Numbered from the stretch's first letter, positions 25,600-40,300 are shown. The stretch: 64,000 bases of DNA from Diphasiastrum complanatum (GCA_029204225.1 CM055097.1:16025318-16089317); one strand, 5' to 3'. Notes: generated by a model from the letters alone, not told the origin. Program-made: numbers and translations.

Positions 25600-26500
25600 A
25601 ACCAGATAATGGATGAATTGTTTTTGCATTTATCACCACATCTACATTTAAAGAATGGTTGCTTCCAGTTCTAGATTCTTGCTTGGTGAAGGTTCATCCG
25701 ATTAAAGCCAGCCTCAAAGTGTCCTCTGATTTTGGACCAGGTCTGCTCATAAGGGCAATGGGAAGGCTCAAATTTGTTCATGCGAATAACAACATCAAAG
25801 GCTATAGGAGCTTCAAGAGAAGGATTTTTGTGTAAAGCAGCGGACTTACAAACTTCTATTTCTTTTTCAGTAAGATGTGACATTAAGATCCAAAGGTCAA
25901 TAGGCACATGGGCAAGAAAGTTGACAGTAGGAAGGCTCCAAAGCTTATAGGCGGTAAATGCATATTTGAACTCAATAGTTCTATTGGGTACAAAAGGGAT
26001 TTGACAGTTTTTGGATTGGCAGAAGTCATATGAAGATTGGTCAACAATATCACAGATATTTTGAGAAAACAATTCAAGCTGGGAAGCACTATCCTCATCA
26101 AAGGGTGTGGTGAAAGCGGTGCATCAGAGAAAGTATGTGGCACATCAACAGAGAAATTACCATTCTCATTCTCAAGGCACGCAAAGACTTTCCTAATATC
26201 TAGATTAATTTTTTTTTCATCTTCTTCAAATCTATCGACAAATTCATTGAGCTGGCCATACAGATCTTGTACCAAACTCAAAGTATCCTTCTTTTTAACA
26301 AACTCCAGATAGATCTTAACCCAGTCCAAAGTGCCCAACAGATCAGTCAAACATAAAGCCTTATCCTCAGGTCCAACAGAAAAACAAGTAGCCATATCAA
26401 TGTCAATGATAAAAGAATGCATCATTACGGCCTTTTTCATACAACAAATAAGCGTCTGAATAAAATGGTTAGGTGGAGGTAGGGGCTCCCTATAACCCAA
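25600..26500 (-). pseudogene. Unrecognised protein upstream of the Penelope-like RT
   Basis: Two minus-strand frames (26500-25883 and 26072-25671) join near 26070 into one protein of about 270 residues. Visible features are a helical acidic stretch (NEFVDRFEEDEKKINLD), VPNRTIEFKYAF and, past a stop at 25671, CRCGDKCKNN, a possible metal site. Since the same strand continues into the Penelope-like RT, this may be that element's N-terminal ORF. I do not recognise a family. Confidence 0.4.
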
Positions 26501-28394
26501 AAGAGTAGCATCTTGAAACTATCCTGTGGACTAAAACATGAAAACAGACCTTTGTTAGCTTATGAACCGGATAAAAGGTAAGGGTTTAGTACTATCCCAA
26601 CCAAGGAATAGTCGGAGTTACACCACAAGGATGCAGAGAGAGAGATACACAATTTCACATAGTTCCTCTTGACAAAGCAAGACCAAACCCTTTATTCATA
26701 AATCAACAAGGTACAATAAAGTTGAAAAGCAAAATACAGTATAGTAAAGCACCATATAGCATAACCACTCTCAAAACGTCCAGCTGATACCTGCCACCAT
26801 CCCACAACACAAAACCGCACGAGTTAGTACAGTGGGGAAGATAGGTGTGATAGCTGAGCGTTAGTTGTTATCCATGTCCAAAAGAAGTTATACTACTTAT
26901 CAGCATAAATAGCATTTTAAATCATAGTCCAGTCTTCCCAAACGCAAAGACGATTTTTTAGCGATAGGCCAAGCCCCTCCGTTACCGTATCAGGGCCAAT
27001 GCCATGTTGATCAGCTTTTTGGGCATTGGTCTGTATCAGTTCATTTTGTTTACAACAAAAGTATGAAAAGTTTTCACCGTATATATTGCTTATCACTGAA
27101 AGACATGGTGTGAACATGTGTGCTGGTGTTAGAGCAAATCCATGCTATTCTAACCCTGGTGACTTAAGAAATGTCACGCACTACTGTCCATACTCCTGAG
27201 CATATCCATGCTTTCTAGTTGTATCTCACCATAATCTGAATTGAAAACTGAATGGGTAATAAATTTGCACAATCCATGGTTGAATAGTGTAGTTACGAGT
27301 GAACTCACGTTTATCGTAACTCCATATCCAACCCGTGGTTTTTTAAGGCCTTGTATCGGATAGGCTTCATCTTATTGGTGAGGTTCTCATGGTTTTTACA
27401 AGGTATTAGGGCAGATCCCCTAATCCTTTTGTAAGAATCGTTTATCTTATGCAAATCCATGCTGTCCAAGATAATTTGAAGAGAAACTTGCTTCGGGATA
27501 GCGTGGGTGTCATCATACGCAGAATAGTTTCATTATTTATGAAGTGATATAGTCGAACTGAGTAAAATCCAACTAATTTCTGTATGTAGGATCAGTCACC
27601 TAGAATGGAATATATTTGTAAATAGACACCTTACCTTTTGAGCATAGGTGATTCTTGCAAAGTCTAAACACTATTCGGAAAACTCATACCTGGATGATCA
27701 TAGCAGTGACTTCTTGTGAGGATGCCATGTTTAGTCCCTCGAGTGCTCTTGCCTTCCTTAGACTTAAACCGTTCATAACGTTATTGTCAGATATTGTGAA
27801 AACGATAATAAGCACGTTAAGGAGAGCCTACCACTCATTACTTATTTAAGTATGAATCGAATGGTTTAATGTGCATACCTGTGCAAATGCTTATAGCTTT
27901 ATGGTTTGAAACCAAACCTAATCGAAAACGAAGATAGTTGTAATATTCGATGCTACAAAGAGTGCAAGTTTTATTTGTTAGTGCTTAGACACAATAATAT
28001 TCCCTTTGAAATAGCATTCATTCAAAAGTATGATAGCAAACAGGTTAAAGCATGAGGTATACTAATCATAATCAAAACATGCCAATGTTTGAGTTGTATC
28101 TTTTGTATAATAGCATGATACTATAATGGCTTCATCTCTGAAGTATGTATGTAACCTTTCGTTACTTATGGAACAACCAAACATTCATATTGTCCTTTGA
28201 AGGATAGTAAAGCCTATTGTATACTGTAATTATCAAACCAAACTTCATCCTTTCATATCTATGATAAGCAGTTTGAATCCACACAACCATTCATAAGGTA
28301 AGAAGTGCTTCATCGCTGGCCATGAAGAAGCTTTTGTCTCAACCTACCACATGTGATGCATACCTATCATTATCATGCTTACAAAGTATGTGGA
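26501..28394. other. No gene recognised
   Basis: Only short ORFs (26917-27117 -, 27655-27849 +) without domains. Confidence 0.5.
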
Positions 28395-28566
28395 AGGAAG
28401 CACTGGTTCATTGCTGGTCCATCGCTGGACAGCTTACCATATATATCCATTTTTTGAGTATCTAACTCAAGACAAATCGTTGCAGGTCCATCGTTGGACA
28501 ACAACTCATATATCTTCAAAAAACTTCTACACAGTTGAGCATGCTACATCGATGGTCCATCGCTGG

Positions 28567-29236
<670 letters not shown>

Positions 29237-29692
29237 TGAAGGCTCACATGATTTCTTTTCTATCTTTTTACTTTTGTTTGTAGTTAGAATCTTTGTTTAT
29301 TATGGCAGACCAGCCATTTCTATTATGTAAATAGACTTTTAGAGTTTTTAGGCTGAAATAGGATTCCTAATTAAACATCGCTACTGTATCAGATCAGTTG
29401 TTTAGTGAAATATATTGAAGAGAGAAGTGTTGAGGACCTTATATGGTGTATGATCGTGTCTCACGCTTGTTTTCTGATGATTATTTTCAGGACTATGCTT
29501 TTGCGAATGAGTTATAAGTGTAATCTGTTTGTTCAACTAAATATTATGGAATGTAACGTGGTGAATGCACTTCGTAGTACATAAATCTAATGATCTAAAT
29601 TGGACTGTAGCAAGAATAACTCTGTCTCTCGTCTTTTATGGATATGCATAATTTGCTATTGCCATTACAATATCACGGTAACTGGTTTCATG

Positions 29693-29884
29693 TCATCTAG
29701 TCCAACGAAATTCTCCTTCTTCTAAATTTAGAAGACACCCTAGAAATATAATTTCCTTTTCACACATGGGAATAAATCTTCTAAAATAGCCAACCTGTCC
29801 CAGGAATATTCTAAGTGACTCTCGACTTTCGATACTTCTAAGAAAATTCCTTCTAGACATCGTGATTTGGGTTCTTTGAACCAC
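29693..29884 (-). pseudogene. Ty3/gypsy RT-RNase H junction fragment
   Basis: The frame contains LGQVGYFRRFIPMCEK and ends EGEFRWT, the short conserved stretch between RT and RNase H of gypsy elements (family form GYYRRFI...F.W). Nothing further of pol is legible on either side. Confidence 0.75.
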
Positions 29885-29924
29885 TACATAATACCTTTAT
29901 CATTAACAAAAACAAATTCCGATC

Positions 29925-29945
29925 CCCGACAACGGTGCCAAAATT
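29925..29945 (-). promoter_or_regulatory. Primer-binding-site-like sequence (tRNA-Asp type)
   Basis: On the minus strand TTTTGGCACCGTTGTCGGGG, closer to the canonical gypsy Asp-type site than the one at 6605. It lies about 40 bp upstream of the gypsy pol fragment in the same orientation, so nearly the whole interior is deleted between them. Confidence 0.6.
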
Positions 29946-29949
29946 CAGC

Positions 29950-31265
29950 TTATGTTGCAACCTGTTGAACTCAATTTGCTAGATTTTGTGTAGTATATAT
30001 GATATTGTTCCCCAAAGAGATCATAATTCTAGTTAATATCCAATGAAAAGGTTCATATAGTGAAATTAATGTTAAACTGGTCATCAACAAATGTTCTTGT
30101 TAGGCGGCCAATACTGCCTATTGTTCATAGTTTAAATGTTTATTTAATTTACACATCATTCCAATATATCTGATTGTCTTTTGCATACAACATTGCACTA
30201 TCAACATTGAATCGAATTAGAGACCCCTCTAATTACACAAGCCATAGCAGCAAATCCATATAGTTCCAATAATCTATGAGAACAGATTTGAATAAGTAGT
30301 TAAGCCAACGTGCAAATAACTTGGAGGATCTACACCAACAATTATTCTACTTATCAAAGCGGCAAACATACAACCAATTGGTAAGTTTTTTATGTCAAAA
30401 TTTTGGTTGATGATTGGTTCAAAAAGTATGTACAAGTTCTGATTACGGTCAGTGCACTGGGACACCTCTGCAGCCTATTTGGGCCACGTCATCCAGTTTC
30501 TCAATGACTCACTGATAGACCCATATAAATCCACCATCATCACTACAACCATTAATTATGACCATATACAAATAAGGGCCCCAAAATTAAGAGTCGCAGC
30601 GATAACGAATTCTCTTTTATATATTGTTTTTCGCAAAGTCATTACATCAAAGATACCCCGTGGTGCAACATCATGATTACACTATAAAACCAGAGACTTG
30701 CGCAGATTATTAATGCAATTTTCATAATTCACTTGATGCACTCCAACGGGATATCAACCGGTTCTGGTTCTCTGGAAGAAATCTCCTCAATATTTTTGAA
30801 GTGATTAACAAGAGGAAAACCTTCAAAGGTGATGCTGGAATCATAATCAACATCAAGCATCATAATCACTCGTCGCCTTCGTACCAAACGACCACCTCTG
30901 TTGATAACTCATTCAGCCACATTGTCAAACTTAGAAGATTTTTTAAAATTTTGACAGAGTAACTAGAGCGAGCATAAGGTCGAATTGTAATAGATTAATC
31001 ATCAGAATATATAGAACAAGAGCTATTAATGCTAAATAAATCTTTCAAAGATTTAAATTTATGTGATTAATTATTCTGATAAGACTACGTAGTGCCTAAA
31101 AAGACATAAGTAATTATCAAGAAAATATACTACTCTTGCATACGAAATTAGTGATGTAGGCACATGTGAGAATCAAGGATCAAATCAATTCGATTATGTA
31201 GCAGAAAATCTCGATTCTTCCAACTTTGATATTATGAAATCAATTCTTCTGTCTTTTTATGTCCG
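29950..31265. other. No gene recognised
   Basis: AT-rich, probably LTR or leader sequence of the flanking gypsy remnants. Contains a 35-bp segment shared with 42465-42499. Confidence 0.4.
30455..30490 (+). repeat. 35-bp segment shared with 42465-42499
   Basis: ACACCTCTGCAGCCTATTTG followed by GGCCACGTC, preceded by CACTGG, is present at both sites with one inserted base. Flanks differ at once. Confidence 0.85.
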
Positions 31266-31269
31266 AAGG

Positions 31270-31897
31270 TCAAGATTGGAGAGATAGACGAGAAAGATAG
31301 AGGAAAGAGCAAGAAGAAAGATGGAGGCGTAGAGAATGGGAAAGAGAATTAAAGTGGGATAGAGATACTCGGCCAGATCGACGAAGGAAACCTGATACTA
31401 AGGAACCTCTGTTACCAGATCCCGAATCAAAAAAGAAAGAATCATCCAATCCATCCCATTCAGACAAAGGAGGCAATGATCAAGACGAGATGTCGGCTCC
31501 AACTTCAACTTCCTCTAAGATTCGGCATGATTATTTTAAGGGAAGAGCCTCGGAGGATGCTGATAGTTATGTCTCTCAATTTGAGTCCATAGCAGTCAGC
31601 AATAAAGAAAGTCTCGATGTGGCCAAGTTGCGGATATTTCCCGTTCTATTAAGAAAATAGGCTAAACCTGGTTCAGTCAAATAGAACTAGCCTTGGTTTC
31701 CACCTGGACCGACTTAAAGAGCTAATTTTTGAAACAATTTTGAGAGATTGGTTATTCCACTCACATTCTTTCTTAATTGAATTCAATTAGAAAGAATGAA
31801 AAAGAGTCCTTAAGGAAATATACTAGAAGAGTAAAGAAACTGATTGGTCAATTGACAGGGCACTACCCTATTGCAATGCAAATCGAACGGTTCTTGG

Positions 31898-31934
<37 letters not shown>

Positions 31935-33647
31935 GGGGGAGCTACCAAAAAGAATAGATAGATATTGTAGACAAGGACTAACCGATACATTGGAACATGT
32001 CATATCGACGGCTGAAAATTACGAAACTTTATGAATATCTAGAAGTCGTAGATTCGATAAACATTCTTCTTCTTCTTCTTCTTCTAAGGAGAAAAGACAT
32101 GTTTCATTGTCTTCAGATGACTCGAGCAATGATTCTGACTCTGACTCGAGTTCTTCTTCGAGTTCAAGTTCAGACTCGAGCTCTAGTTCAAGCGAAGATG
32201 AGAAATCAAGAAAGCAACACAAAAAACTTCTGATCAAAAGCAAAAGAGCTTATGGAAACGAGAGGTATTGGATCAAAGTAAAAGAGCTTATGAAAACGAG
32301 AGGTCTGATCAAAAGCAAAAGAGCTTATGGAAACGAGAGGTATTGGATCAAAGTAATAAATTCGATGAGCTCAAAGTTGAACTTCTTCAGCCCAAGATTA
32401 AAGGGAGAACTGCTATCGTAATTGGTAAGTCAAATGTATGGTGTACCAGGTGTAAGCAAGACATTACACAGAATGCAAGAATAGACTACAGGTCTCTTAT
32501 ATCGAAGAAGCTGAAGAGAAAAGTTCCGATAATAAACTAGTATATCTTATGGAGGTTGAGACAAATGAGCCTATTTATGAAATTCATGTTCAAAATTCAA
32601 AGAATAATTATCAACCAAGAACAAGTTTTAATCAAATTAAAAAAAAAAAAACAAAGAAAGTTTGTTCCAGTTCAAAATTTGTACCGTCCCAAACAAAGCC
32701 TACAAATTCTAGGGGTAGAACTAATGTTACTTGCTATAATTGTGGAGTACCAGGACATTATTCCACAGAATGTCCTAAACCTAAGAAACAAATTGGTTAT
32801 GTACCCCTATGTGGAAATTGTCAAGGGGAAGGACATATAACTTTTGAATGTCCTAAACCACCAGTCAAAAAACTGATGGTGAAGTATGTTAAGGTCAGTC
32901 TAAAGATGAAGTGGTTCAGAGAATTGAGTTATGTACAGAAGATTCTACTTGGCCTAGTGACTTGGATTTACAAGTTAAAAAAATATCTACTAGAAGCGAA
33001 GTTAAGAAGAACAGACAAATCCAAATACGGCCTGCTACAGAGTCAAAAAAGCAGGCAAAAAAATATAAGCAATCTTCACCTGTCAAGAATAAAACTAACA
33101 AATCTCTCACTCAAGAAAACATAAAAGATGATCATGTTTATGATCGGAATGATAAGAAATATTTTGCCCCTGATATAACTGAGCAGTTTGAGTCATTGCT
33201 TTCAGAAGAATTAACTCAATCAAAGAAAAATGTCTCATTTGAGGAACCTACGAGTAGTAAAATTCTTTCTAAAGCAAAAGTTGACAAACCCATTGGCTCT
33301 CGCACTAGCTATGATATTATTGAAGATCTCGGGAAGTTGCAACCAACTATTGCTTTAAGAAATTTCTTGAAGACTATGTCTTTTATCAAAAACAACTTAA
33401 AGAATTGTTGGTGAAAAAGAGAAGAAGGAAATCAAAATTACCGGCAGTTCATGTGAATAGGATCAAGGTAGATGACAAAGGAGCTCTAGAAATCGAGGTT
33501 CAAATAAAAGGATGTATTATCTCAAATGTGCCTATCGATTTGGGCTCTGCATGTCATCAAAATAGAACCTGTCTAACTCAAATCCGAGCTACACTAGAAG
33601 GATATGTGCTCAATTCACACTCCTTTTATGTACAACATGAAATTTAG
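31270..33647 (+). pseudogene. Ty3/gypsy gag and protease start, multiply frameshifted
   Basis: Blocks in order: a charged N-terminus (31270-31480), gag core fragments (RKYTRRVKKLIGQLTGHY near 31820), a Ser/Asp-rich tract (32107-32210), two zinc knuckles CYNCGVPGHYSTEC (about 32740) and CGNCQGEGHITFEC (about 32812), a Lys-rich linker, and NVPIDLGSACHQN (about 33520), which fits the D-x-G-S aspartic protease site. The sequence KSKRAYGNERYWIKV is duplicated (about 32240 and 32310), a local tandem repeat. There are several frame breaks. RT is absent; an opposite-strand copia follows at 33727. Confidence 0.82.
31902..31933 (+). repeat. 32-base G run inside gypsy gag
   Basis: Uninterrupted poly-G followed by TGGGGG. 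It sits in coding sequence and is far longer than any other homopolymer in the window. Confidence 0.95.
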
Positions 33648-33726
33648 TGGAAATCACCATGGACATGGCCCCAAACTCGAGATAGGAAGATAATATTTTA
33701 ATAATCTTCACACTCCTTCTTAAAAT

Positions 33727-35613
33727 TTATGTTCCTATCAACATAGATTTCGAAATTAGGCCAAGGTTTGACCTCATCTTCATAAAGACATTCTTTAGTA
33801 GAGGTTTGGTGAGAAGATCTGCAACACAATCTGAAGATGAAACATGTTCCAATGAGATCTCTCTCCCAATGACTTTTTCTCTTACAAAATGATGAGCCAC
33901 TTCAATATGCTTGCTCCTTGCATGAAAGATTGGATTATTTGCAAGAGCCTGAGCAGAAAATGTTATCATTCTTGATAATTGGAAGATCTTCATTTGCATA
34001 ACACTTTAGCTCCAAAAGTAGCCTTTTGATCCATAAAACCTCCTTAGTTGTGGTTGTAAGAGATTTGAATTCAGCTTCACAGGATGATAAAGAAATAGTT
34101 GCCTGCTTCTTTGATAGCCAAGAAACCAAGTTCCCTCCGAGAAATATAGTATAAGCACTTGTGGATTTCCTATCCAACCTGTCTCATGCAAAATCTGGAC
34201 CTGAAAAAGCAATTAAAGTCAGATCTTCTCCTTCATAGGACCATAATCCAAGGTAGAAGATGTATACCTCAAGACTCTTCTAGCCAACTTCCAATGATAT
34301 AACTTTGGATCCTGCATGTGTTGACGTAGCTTCTGAACACAAAACCTTAGATCAGGCCTAGTCACTGTTAACCAAATAAGTGAGCCAATAAGACTCCTAT
34401 AAAGAGTGATGTCCTCAAAGGATTTTTCATCATCTTTCATAGGAACTTTTACAGTGTGCTCCATGGGTGTATCTATGCCTTTACAGTTCTCTATATGGAA
34501 TTTCCTGAGCATGGAAAGTGCATATCTACTTTGGCTTATAAATGCATGACCTTTCCAAAAATCTATTTCAAGGCCTAGAATATAGTGAAGAACTCCTAAG
34601 TCCTGCATCTTAAACTCAATACCAAGTGCATGCTTAGTTTCTTCAGCTAACTTCTCATTGTTTCCACAAAGAATGATATCATCTACATAGATGAGAAGTA
34701 TAATTACAAAGTTATCTACAAACTTATGATACAGAGAAGGGTCATATTCACTTAGACAAAATCCGAGTGATATGAGATAGGAGTTGAGCCTTGCATACCA
34801 AGACCTTGGTGCATGTTTCAGTCCATACAAACTTTTGAACAAAAGACAAACTTTTGATTCATCACCTTCCTTCACAAAACTTGGAGGTTGCTCCATGTAA
34901 ATCTCCTCCTCAAGGTAACCATTGAGAAATGCATTAGAAACATCAAGCTGGAACATACTCCATTTGTGAAAACATGCAAGAGAGACGAGTATTCAAATTG
35001 TTACCATCTTTGCAACTGATGCAAAGGTGTCTTCATAGTCAAGACCTTTGATCTGTGAGTAGCCTTTGGCACAAAGTCATGCTTTATACTTATTGATAGA
35101 TCCATCATGATTATACTTGATTCTGAATACCCACTTACATCCAATCACATGCATGTTGTTTGGTGGCTCCACAAGCTCCCATGTGTTGTTTGACATCAAG
35201 GCTTCAAACTCTTGGGTCATTGCTTCAACCCACTCTTTGGATTGAAGTGCTTCTTGAACATCCTTAGGCTCTTCATCTGATATAAAAAGTGCATGATAGG
35301 AAGTTTCACCTTCCACTTGCCTTCCTTCAGCATCATGTGTGGCCTACTTGGCTCAGATCTTGCTCGTGTAGATCTTCTTTGTGTGGTAGACATCCAATCC
35401 ACTATCAAACAACTATCCTACACTTATGAGATTCTTGGTTAATCTAGGTACATACAGTACGTCATGTAAGCAAAAAGATTTTGATGATGATGCATGCAAT
35501 GGAATACTACCTATTCCTTCAATTCTACACTCTACATCATTAGCATTATAGATTGATCTTTTTGCACCTAGATATGGCATGCGATTAGTGAAAGAGTTTT
35601 TAGAACTAGTCAT
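33727..35613 (-). pseudogene. Ty1/copia pol: RT and RNase H, integrase deleted
   Basis: Minus strand, in order: 35613-35413 with VLYVPRLTKNLISVG (protease/pre-integrase border); 35316-35077 with NTWELVEPP and GCKWVFRIKYN (start of copia RT); 34956-34219 with FQLDVSNAFLNGYL (motif A), SLYGLKHAPRSWYARL and IYVDDIIL (motif C, intact YVDD); then SAYTIFLGGNLVSWLSKKQ, SSCEAEF and NPIFHARSKHIEV of RNase H ending at 33727. The integrase is missing between 35413 and 35316. Frame breaks lie near 34960-35080 and 34180-34220. Confidence 0.92.
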
Positions 35614-37294
35614 ATATTAATTTCTTAATTGCATTTTATAAACAACTGTAAGATTGTATGTATGTATTTCCTTGGGATATATTTTTTTATCACTCAGTGT
35701 GTTATTATAATTATGATACAGATTGGAATTTTATTTTTTGGTATCTTAACAATAGAATTATCAATTTATAAAAAAAATGTCGATCAAATTATAGCAATTG
35801 TATTTAAATTATAAAAAATAGTCCTGATATAGTTTTATTATATTATTAACATTAAATTCTTTATCATTGTCCTCACATTATAGTGTTAATACAATCCGAC
35901 TGAAAGATAGATTCTAGGTTGACAAGTTTAAAATTAGATAACATAGAAAAAGGACAAATATCTCCTTATATTCGGTGTAAAGAATGTTAATTAGACATCC
36001 CATTGTTTTAAATTGTGTTTGTTGTTCTTGTAAAAATTTCAAACTTTAGTAGATTTTTTATTGCTTTTATTTTTTAATGTTGTTTCAATTTATATTAAGA
36101 ATTTTAATTTTCTTCTATTGCTTTTTAGAATATGTATTCTTTCACAATTTTATACACAATATGAATCATTGATTTATTTTAGGTTCATAAATTTTTTTAA
36201 ATAAAAACAGAATATGCATTTTCTAAAATTGACTTTAAAGTGCCAAATTCTATCTAAAATCTATTTTAGGTAATCTTCAACATTACCCATTTGATACGCA
36301 ACGGTTTTTACTAATGAGGCCATGGTATCCATGTTTGATTAACATATATTATCATTTCTCCATAAAGGTCCAAGCCATAGTGACTAGTATAGAGTCCTTA
36401 CTTTGGATAACACTACATTTTCATTTTTAGATTGCATCCCGCATGTTGAAAAATTATAATCTCTCTCATATCTTTTCAGCAATGCTATCAATCCATCAGT
36501 CATACTGCAAACTTTGCGTAAGGAAGTAGCTATCATGTCAAAAAAAAAAGCTTCTTATAAGGAACTTACTTGGCCATCAAGCATAGTATCTCTTTGATTA
36601 AGTTGCTACATGCTAAATGTCACCAACAAATTGGTGAAGGGTTTTGTAAAACTACTTACCCTTTTAATATGTAAGCAACATAATTTCTACACCATTTGTT
36701 ACATTAATCCAAAATATAAGTTTGATTTTTTTTGAAATTTGTGGTTAGTGGTTAATAGATATATTGAGGCCATCTTGTGTAGAAATGTACACTTTAAGCA
36801 TTGTTTAAAAAAAGCTCATTATGAATTATAGGGAGTGACTATATGATCTAATATTTGTGTATAGTTTGGTTAAAGAATTGATGAGGCAAGTAGCAAAATT
36901 AATGGGCTCCAACTTTCAAGGTTCATCAAAATGGGAGACAATAATCATTTGTACGATTCCACCAAAGGGAGAGTTCCTTTTTTATTTTGTTGGTGGTGGA
37001 ATCTTGATAATGGGGGCATGAGATGCCATCACTCTTGGTTGAGGATCAAAGTGGTTAGCATATGAGCACTAAGTAGTTATAAGTTTGTGCTAATTGTTCT
37101 ATGTTTTGTGAGCAATTTGGCACTATATCTGTGTTAAGTTTGTGAATTGTTTCAATTATATGGAGAAAGGAATGTGGGGGATGGTGGGTGTGTTTCCTCT
37201 GGTGCTTTCATGATCCTTGCAACCTTGAGAAACGAGAAGCGGCGCACGCCACCCTCGAGCCTGCTGCTCCTGCCTGCCTGCAGCTGTATCCTGT

Positions 37295-37298
<4 letters not shown>
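35614..37298. other. AT-rich, no gene recognised
   Basis: Very AT-rich to about 36.9 kb, then a more balanced segment. No ORF with a domain. Confidence 0.5.

Positions 37299-37357
<59 letters not shown>
37299..37357 (+). repeat. (CT)n microsatellite
   Basis: About 29 CT units. Confidence 0.97.
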
Positions 37358-37361
<4 letters not shown>

Positions 37362-40300
37362 GTACTATTGGATGCAGTAGATAACACTTTAGTATCTACG
37401 GAGAAGTGAGAAGGCTGTGTGTCAGTCCTTCTCTCTCATTGTCTTCTTGCTGTCGCCAAGCGGAAGCTTGACTTCCCCATAAATATGCTCCATTCTTGCT
37501 TACTTAGAAACTTCAAAACTACCCATGTCAAACAAGACAGTTCTGGAGAAGTACCAGACCATGAGAATGGTTTTCAGTTGTTCTTATTTATAATGCTTTG
37601 GAATGTGCAGGTGGGCGAATTAACGAATGCCATAGTCTCAGATGTTTTGTCTTTCTTCTCAGATTCTGAAGTTGCCTTTCTGGTATAATCTGTGCTGCGC
37701 GCTGGAAAACTCTATTTCGTTGACGTATATATCAAGATCGGCTGGAGAGTGTTGTTCAAATATGATCGTCAGTTTGTATAGAAAGTTCGGACTAAATGTT
37801 CGAAAAGAAGTAGGTTCATCCTGTGATCTGATTGTGATTCTTTGCTTCATAGACGGGAAAACAAAATGTCTCAAACTGCAAAAAAGCTGCAGTTGGAGCT
37901 CATTTCAGTTCAACTGAGGTTTGGGCTAGGATTATCCTGCTGCTGGCTCAAGCAATCGGCTATCATGTCTAAACGGAGTTCGTCCAAACATGATAGCCAC
38001 GTGCCTGATACAGGAGCTGGTATTATCTAAGCCTTCACCTTACTTGGACTGAAGGGAGCTCCTGTTGCAGCATTATGTGTAAACGTCTAATGATTTCTAC
38101 TGTCTACTTAAATAACTAGCGATCGGTATAGCCACATGCAAATTTGTAGATAAATTTATGTGCAAGACTATATACCTTTCAGTACTTTTATTCTATCTAA
38201 GCTTTATGAATGTGTGCAGATGTTACTCCGTATCCACGTCCTCATTATAACAGATGCTTTTTATGGAGATGATTAAACAAAAGCCTGATGCTCAAAGATG
38301 GTTCTACGTGATTAAACAAGCTGCTGAAGGTTCAAAGGTGGAATATGGAAACATTCAATGGCTTTTGCATAGTGAATAAATGGGATCATTCTTCTCACTT
38401 GTAAATTGCAGTCCGATTTCAGCTGATAAAAAGCCCTTCGCGAAGTAATCTGAATACTGTTCTCAAAACCACTGTTTGCAATGATCTGTGAGCAATTACA
38501 GCACATTCTGTAGTGATCTCTATGAAGATCAGCCTAGAAAAAAGGCCGTTGTACAGTAAGACGTTTTCGTAGATGCGATATCATAATAAGAAGGTTTTAC
38601 CCGGTTTGTGACTAGAGATTAACTAGGCCAATTCAGTTGATTTTAGAAACTCTATTCGTTCTCTTGTCTGTTACATTCGATGTTCCATTAATTATTTCTT
38701 GTGCATGAAGTTCATTGCATATCGCAGATACGGATAGTCTGTGTGCAAGTTTGGCTCCTAGATCATGAGATCTGGTTTACTTGTATTTGTATAGCCTGTG
38801 TATAATACTAATTTACTCTACTGAGTTGAAGCAAGCTTTATAGACTAAGTTCTTTTGGATTTTATAGAACAAAAAAAAGTTCAAATTTCAATTAAAGATG
38901 CAAGAGACTCTAATAAGATCCGATCATGAAGCGTTGAGGGCGTCTCTAGCCACTCTCAGAGACTGCAGGTATGACACCGAACTCTCTCATCCCTACGCAA
39001 AAAATCTAGCCATTCATGTAGCTTCAGTGGCTTTCTACGATTCGTCTATGGATAGTTGGACATATGAATTTAGAATCAAATGAATGTTTATGATCTGTAA
39101 CCACAGACAAAAAATTGATGCTTCCGACAATTATGCTGATCAAGTTTTGACTATGCTCACAGAAATATCAGAAATAATTAATATTAAACAACTGCAGCAA
39201 AGACGTAATGTAAGATCTGCATTGTGCTAATGTGGGCAGCGTGCAATATTTACACAGCAAAATGTAGATCGTTCTATACACTTTGACAGTGATTTCAACA
39301 AAAAATCAAAGAGACATCCTGGTTCCGGAACCATGATTCCGGACCGCATATGATGGCTTCAGAACATCCCTTGTGGATATAAAAATTGGCGGAACAAAAA
39401 CGAAACGTGTTCTTTTATAAATTTATTGTTTTTGCAATCTGCTGGGGAAAGAAGCAGTTGTTTTCACAGGAAAATGAAATCATTTTCAGAAGAACAAAGA
39501 GTGACAAAGAACAAGAGTATGTATTATGATTGTGATCAAGGGAATGGTTTTGCAACTCACTTTCTCTACAACAGGAGCAGGATACTTCGAATAACATAAA
39601 TATGGTAATAATCATGGTTTTTTTAAAACTGAATTCAGTATACATAAAATGAAAGATAGATTCAGATCTGAATCATTCTTTGGATCTGCAACAAAGCTCA
39701 CGCCAAAAGAAACCACCATTGTTCCTGCTAACGTCACCAGATCAGGAACGATTTGTTTTTAGGTGGTTTTCTTTTGGCCGAAACTTCGTAGCAGATCTAA
39801 AGAATGATTCAATAATTTGAAGCTATCATATGCCCATTGATCTTCACGAACTAAATTTCTCATCTCCAGTGATCATGTCCCATAGTTCTTTATCATCAAA
39901 ATAATTTTCACTTTAAACTTCATACCGAATGATTTATCGCACCTTCGAGCTTGCTAGTTTTACTGAAAAAGCTATCGCTCATGGTAGCCTTCAGAATAAC
40001 GTCAAAATTACACGTAATTCAACTCTTCAATGACAGTCCTCATGGTCGCACTAAGCTTCTATTGGCCTAAATCCGATTCCATATCGACAAATTAGACTAA
40101 TTTTTTACATGGACGCATTAACTTTGCTGTTGGCTACAAATTCGATGCAAAAGTGGACAGGGCATGGCATGCTTCAAGTTTGGAGTCAATTGCCCCAAAG
40201 AGTCAAAATACTAGGCCCTTTCTAGTGAAAGCTAGCCCTCTCTCAACGAAAATACACTATTTTTGCACTTTGAAATGAAAACAATTAAGAATTGAGGGAC

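Noticed and set aside
37419-38030. Candidate host gene with several overlapping ORFs
   Set aside because: No domain, no consistent frame across plausible splice sites.
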